A DNA stretch of 64,000 nucleotides. Source: JBBROS01 sp965217935 (lineage in GTDB: Bacteria; Pseudomonadota; Alphaproteobacteria; Acetobacterales; Acetobacteraceae). Location of the stretch: positions 1-64,000 of the forward strand of contig OZ244581.1 of the NCBI GenBank assembly GCA_965217935.1, in the 5' to 3' direction. The notes beneath the pieces were generated by a model. It saw only the letters and a program-made list of their open reading frames with translations. It searched no databases and was not told where the DNA came from. Position 1 is the stretch's first letter, and each line of letters opens with the position of its first letter. Below, piece after piece: positions 60,934 through 64,000 of this stretch. The position numbers and the translations under genes are program-made.

Positions 60934-63285
60934 TCATGTCGTGGCGAACGAGATGTGCTGGGTTCCGCTGCTATAAAGGGTGACTGACGCGCCGGGCAGC
61001 GGGACGCCGTTCAGCTCCGCTCCCTTGACGTAGAGGTTGCGGTCGGTGTCCGTCGAACCGCCGTAGGCGTCGTTCAGGAACGAGATGGCGATGTCGTGGT
61101 TGCCGGACGGCAGGATTTGCGACAGGTCCACGACTTGGGCCTGGCCCGCGGCGTTCGAGGCGGTGACGGTTCCGGACAAGCCGGGCTTGCCGTCGATGGC
61201 GATAGCATACTGGGCGTCGCCTTGGTAGGCGTCCTCGGCGAGCAGCAGGGTGAGCGTGCTTGCAGACGACGCGGGCGGGATATTGAAGGTCTTGGCGCCA
61301 GCGGAATAGAAGGCGGCGCTCGGGGGTACGGCCGCTCGTCCGTCGAAGGAGACCGCATCGACGTAGAGGTTGCGGTCGGTGGCCGGCGAGCCGCCGTAGG
61401 CGTCGTTGAGGAAGGTGATGCCGATCGTGTGCGCGCCGGGGCCGAAATTGCCGCTGATCGACACGTCCTGGCTTGCCCCGGCCGAATGCGAGGCGGTGGC
61501 GGTACGAATCCCTCCGATCATCTTGCCGTCGAGGGAGACGGTATATTGCGCGTCGCCCTGATAGGCGTCCTCGGACACTTTGAGCGAGATCACGTCGGTG
61601 GCCAATTGCTGCGCCGGGCTTATGATCGTGCCGCCGTGGCCGTCGGAGAAGGTGGCGAGGACGACCGGACCCATCGTATCGTAGTCGCCTAGTGTGAGTT
61701 GGTTGGTTATGCCGTTATCGGAGACGGTCAATGTGTTGCCGTTGACGACGGCGCTTGTGCCTGCCGAGCCGGCAAACCCGGCGAGGTCGATCAGCGTGCC
61801 TTTCGAGAAGCCAAAGATCGGGTTGGCGAAGACGCCCCCGGGCAGGGCGGCCGCGTCGAGCTGCAGAGTTCCGCCAGCTTGCGATGTTGCATCCGGGGCG
61901 CGCAGGCTGATCGCGCCGGAGCCGGCGGCGCCGGCGGCGGCGAGTTCGAGGGCGCCGCTCGCGACGGTCGTGCCGCCGGAGTAGGTGTTCTTGTGGGCGA
62001 GAATAAGGGCGCCGGGGCCTTCGATGGAGAGTTTCCCTGCGCCCGCATCGGCGCCCGTGCCGCCGGAGCCGGTTTGGTCGGCGATGACGTCGCGGATGGT
62101 CGTTGTCTGGCCGGCCGCTTCGGAGAAGACGAGGGTTTGATCGCCTTGCAGGAAGATGCCGGAGCCGAGGGCTTGGCCGTTGCGGACAGACGACGGCGCT
62201 TCATCCGGAGCGGCGCCGCCGATGCCGGCCATAGCGCTGCCTCCAGCAATTCGGCCGCCGCTGATGGTCAGCGTTCCGCCCTGCTGGATGAAGACGGCGC
62301 CGCCGGCGCCCAGTCCGCCACCGCCGTCGAGAAAGGGGAACAGCCGCCCGTAACTGTCTCCGGTCGATCCCGCCCCGCCGCCGAACCCCGGCAATTGGCT
62401 GATGGCCCCGGCCCCGCCGCCGAAGCCGCCATTGCCCCCGGATGAGCCGCCGCCGCCGCCGAAGCCGCCGTTTCCGCCCTGTTGACCGGCGCCGCCGCCG
62501 CCGCCGCCGAAGCCGCCATTGCCGCCGTAGCTCCTGCCCGCGCTGTCGTTGAAGCCCGGCGCCCCACCGACGCCGCCGCCGCCGCCGCCCGAGAAGGTCG
62601 CGTAGGCCGGGCTGCCGCCCCCGCCGCCGTTGGCGCCGCCCGGAAATGGCGCCGGTCCGCCGGCCGGCGTTGCGCCGTTGCCGCCGCCCGCGGCGCCCTC
62701 GATCAGGCCGGGTTGGCCCGCGCTGTCCGCGCCGCCATAGCCGCCGATACCGCCGCCGCCGCCGCCGGCAAGAGCATAGCCGCCACCGTTGCCGCCCAGC
62801 CCCCCGCCCCCGCCGTAGGTTCCGATTGGGCCGACGTTGCCGTTGAACTGCCCGGTGCTGCTGCCGCCCGCGCCGCCGGCTGCGCGGGCGTAGCGGAAGG
62901 CGACATTCTCGAGCGTGACATCGGCGCCGGAGGCGAGGCCGGCGTCCGTGCCGGCGATGAACAACCCGCCGCCGAGCCCGGCGCCGCCGCCCGCGCCTTC
63001 GTTGCCGCCGTCGCCGCCGCGGGCGACCGTGTTGTCGATGGAGAGATTGCTGACAGTCAGCGTGCCGGCATAGGCGAAAAGGCCGCGATACTGGCCCGCG
63101 CCGTCCAGCGCATGGCCGCCGCCGTCGATGGTGAGGGTGACGCCAGTATGCAGGTTGATGGCGTCGAGGGTGGCGGTCTCGGTAATGTCGTTGGTCAGGG
63201 TGATGACGATGTCGCCCGAAGTGGCAGCGTCGGCAGCGTCGATAGCCGCGTTGAGCGAGGCGAAATCGGTGACGGACGTGGACAT
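60934..63285 (-). CDS. Large glycine-rich protein with two C-terminal CBM60-like modules
   Basis: A 783-residue protein. Residues 1-95 resemble a right-handed beta-helix start (LNAAIDAADAATSGDIVITL, TLTVSNLSIDN). Residues about 100-390 are extremely glycine-rich with GGNGGFGGGGG-type repeats, like PE_PGRS or autotransporter beta-helix proteins. An autotransporter-type repeat (NTYSGGTTVASGALELAAAG) follows. The end carries two modules of about 95 residues, each with SEDAYQGDAQYTVSLDGK or AEDAYQGDAQYAIAIDGK and FLNDAYGGS-x-TDRNLYV, as in Ca-dependent xylan-binding CBM60. There is no signal peptide and no barrel domain, so type I secretion is possible. Start at 63285 follows GAGGGC. Confidence 0.78.
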   Translation of the reverse strand: MSTSVTDFASLNAAIDAADAATSGDIVITLTNDITETATLDAINLHTGVTLTIDGGGHALDGAGQYRGLFAYAGTLTVSNLSIDNTVARGGDGGNEGAGGGAGLGGGLFIAGTDAGLASGADVTLENVAFRYARAAGGAGGSSTGQFNGNVGPIGTYGGGGGLGGNGGGYALAGGGGGGIGGYGGADSAGQPGLIEGAAGGGNGATPAGGPAPFPGGANGGGGGSPAYATFSGGGGGGVGGAPGFNDSAGRSYGGNGGFGGGGGGAGQQGGNGGFGGGGGSSGGNGGFGGGAGAISQLPGFGGGAGSTGDSYGRLFPFLDGGGGLGAGGAVFIQQGGTLTISGGRIAGGSAMAGIGGAAPDEAPSSVRNGQALGSGIFLQGDQTLVFSEAAGQTTTIRDVIADQTGSGGTGADAGAGKLSIEGPGALILAHKNTYSGGTTVASGALELAAAGAAGSGAISLRAPDATSQAGGTLQLDAAALPGGVFANPIFGFSKGTLIDLAGFAGSAGTSAVVNGNTLTVSDNGITNQLTLGDYDTMGPVVLATFSDGHGGTIISPAQQLATDVISLKVSEDAYQGDAQYTVSLDGKMIGGIRTATASHSAGASQDVSISGNFGPGAHTIGITFLNDAYGGSPATDRNLYVDAVSFDGRAAVPPSAAFYSAGAKTFNIPPASSASTLTLLLAEDAYQGDAQYAIAIDGKPGLSGTVTASNAAGQAQVVDLSQILPSGNHDIAISFLNDAYGGSTDTDRNLYVKGAELNGVPLPGASVTLYSSGTQHISFATT

Positions 63286-63339
63286 TTTGCCCTCTATTGG
63301 TTTTAATTGGTTTTGACCGTAATCATAAGATCTAGTCAA

Positions 63340-64000
63340 TAGAGATTATAAATTGCTCAATTTCGTACTGTAGCTTTTCTGCAACATAGCGTTCCGGACA
63401 GCCGTAACGGCTGGTTGGCATCGCCCAAGCCGGCGCCTTCAACGATTCCAGGCACGAACAGGTTAGCGCCAGGGCCGCCTGAAGCAGCGCGTTGGCGTGG
63501 CCTGGCGGCGGCGTCGCAAGAGGCGCTGGCGGCCTGGGCCGATGGCGCGTCCGCCGGCGAGATCGACCGGCGCCTGAACGGCATCTCGCTGCGGTCCGCC
63601 GTCCGGCCGATGCGGCTGCTGCCGGCGATCGCGCCGGAGCCACTATTCTTTCCGGTCCGCCAGGCCGTGGAGGCGGCGATACGCGCAAAGGCCGGGCTCG
63701 ACGTCAATGCGGGGCGACGCCTGATGCCGTCGCAGCAGGCCTTCGCAGCCGAGACCGGCGGGATGTCCGCAGAGACTACGCAATCGCTGGCCTGCTTCGG
63801 CGTCGTCGAAGACTGGCATAACCCGGCGCGCTTGCATCCTGCCTCAAAATACCGGTCGCCCATGCCATGAGGCCGCCAGGGAGGAGACCACAGCCCGCCA
63901 ACACTTCATTAAAGCGGGTCAACATTAACGTGCCGAACTGATTGTGGACGCGCTCGAGATGGCCATGGGCCAAAGGCGTCCCAGGGAGGTTGTTCATCAC
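63340..64000. other. Unrecognised terminal region
   Basis: Two ORFs overlap here and neither matches a family I know. On the plus strand, 63415-63870 could encode 151 residues (contains EIDRRLNGISLRSAVRPMRL and PSQQAFAAETGGMSAET). On the minus strand, 63776-64000 runs off the window (MMNNLPGTPLAHGHLERVHN). The plus ORF shows alphaproteobacterial codon bias over its middle part and may be the remains of a longer gene. The AT-rich 63300-63370 is the likely promoter of the glycine-rich protein gene. Confidence 0.35.

Noticed and set aside
62300..62900. GCC-rich repeats that could look like a tandem or CRISPR-type array
   Set aside because: Units are irregular and code for Gly-Gly repeats in an open frame; there are no constant repeats with spacers.
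1..64000. tRNA or rRNA genes and integration sites at tRNA ends
   Set aside because: Read for T-loop (GGTTCGAATCC-type) and rRNA signatures on both strands by eye; none convincing. A covariance-model search could still find one.

Overview
The window is GC-rich DNA from a proteobacterium. Codon use and gene content (TRAP transporter, OprB-like porin, Lhr/PdeM repair pair, EpmA, IS701/ISL3/IS21/Tn3-type elements) fit an alphaproteobacterium, possibly of the Acetobacteraceae. That placement is inference from gene content only. The stretch is strongly accessory: at least ten insertion sequences or transposon remnants separate short blocks of intact genes, and many mobile or plasmid-type genes carry frameshifts or in-frame stops. 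I saw no tRNA, rRNA or CRISPR array.

Left part, 1-11 kb: a plasmid-derived segment. It holds a partial IS3 element cutting umuC, a HigBA-type pair with a frameshifted toxin, an LPD29-like plasmid gene, two consecutive partition loci (parA plus small partner at 4.1-5.2 kb; RHH protein, frameshifted parA and full parB at 6.2-8.2 kb), a DUF3991/TOPRIM-type gene (frameshifted), and a zeta-toxin kinase with a small overlapping upstream partner. A perfect 17-bp palindrome occurs three times (8051, 9710, 10921) and is a candidate centromere. A 440-bp miniature element at 5552-5991 carries both ends of the Tn3-type transposon found at 41.9-45.8 kb. An IS5-family copy with CTAG duplications closes the segment.

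12-16.5 kb: a DUF547 lipoprotein-like gene, a TRAP transporter operon (dctP-Q-M) and a methyltransferase, bounded on both sides by the same intergenic repeat in inverted orientation. 16.5-21 kb: a broken GNAT gene, a damaged IS701 copy, a serine resolvase, a PIN/RHH toxin-antitoxin pair and an IS3 relic.

21.3-34.3 kb: a catabolic cluster, mostly intact. It has an FAH-family hydrolase, a two-domain extradiol dioxygenase, two FAD aromatic hydroxylases, a LysR regulator, an OprB-like porin, an alpha/beta hydrolase, an MFS carrier and a secreted carboxylesterase. Together these could take up an aromatic ester, cut it, hydroxylate the ring, cleave it by the meta route and hydrolyse the product. 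Relics of a metallo-beta-lactamase-fold protein and an amidohydrolase lie inside it.

34.3-46.7 kb: a mobile-element pile-up (a 277-bp MITE, a COG0701 permease, ISL3, IS6 and IS1182 remnants, IS21, and a Tn3-family transposon with a doubly broken transposase). 46.7-52.8 kb: a complete type I restriction-modification operon (hsdM-S-R). 53.4-60.8 kb: EpmA, VapBC, then a tightly overlapping DNA-repair-like series: Lhr-type helicase, PdeM phosphoesterase, CPD-type photolyase and a second metallophosphoesterase. 60.9-63.3 kb: a large glycine-rich protein ending in two CBM60-like modules. The last 700 bases hold no gene I recognise.
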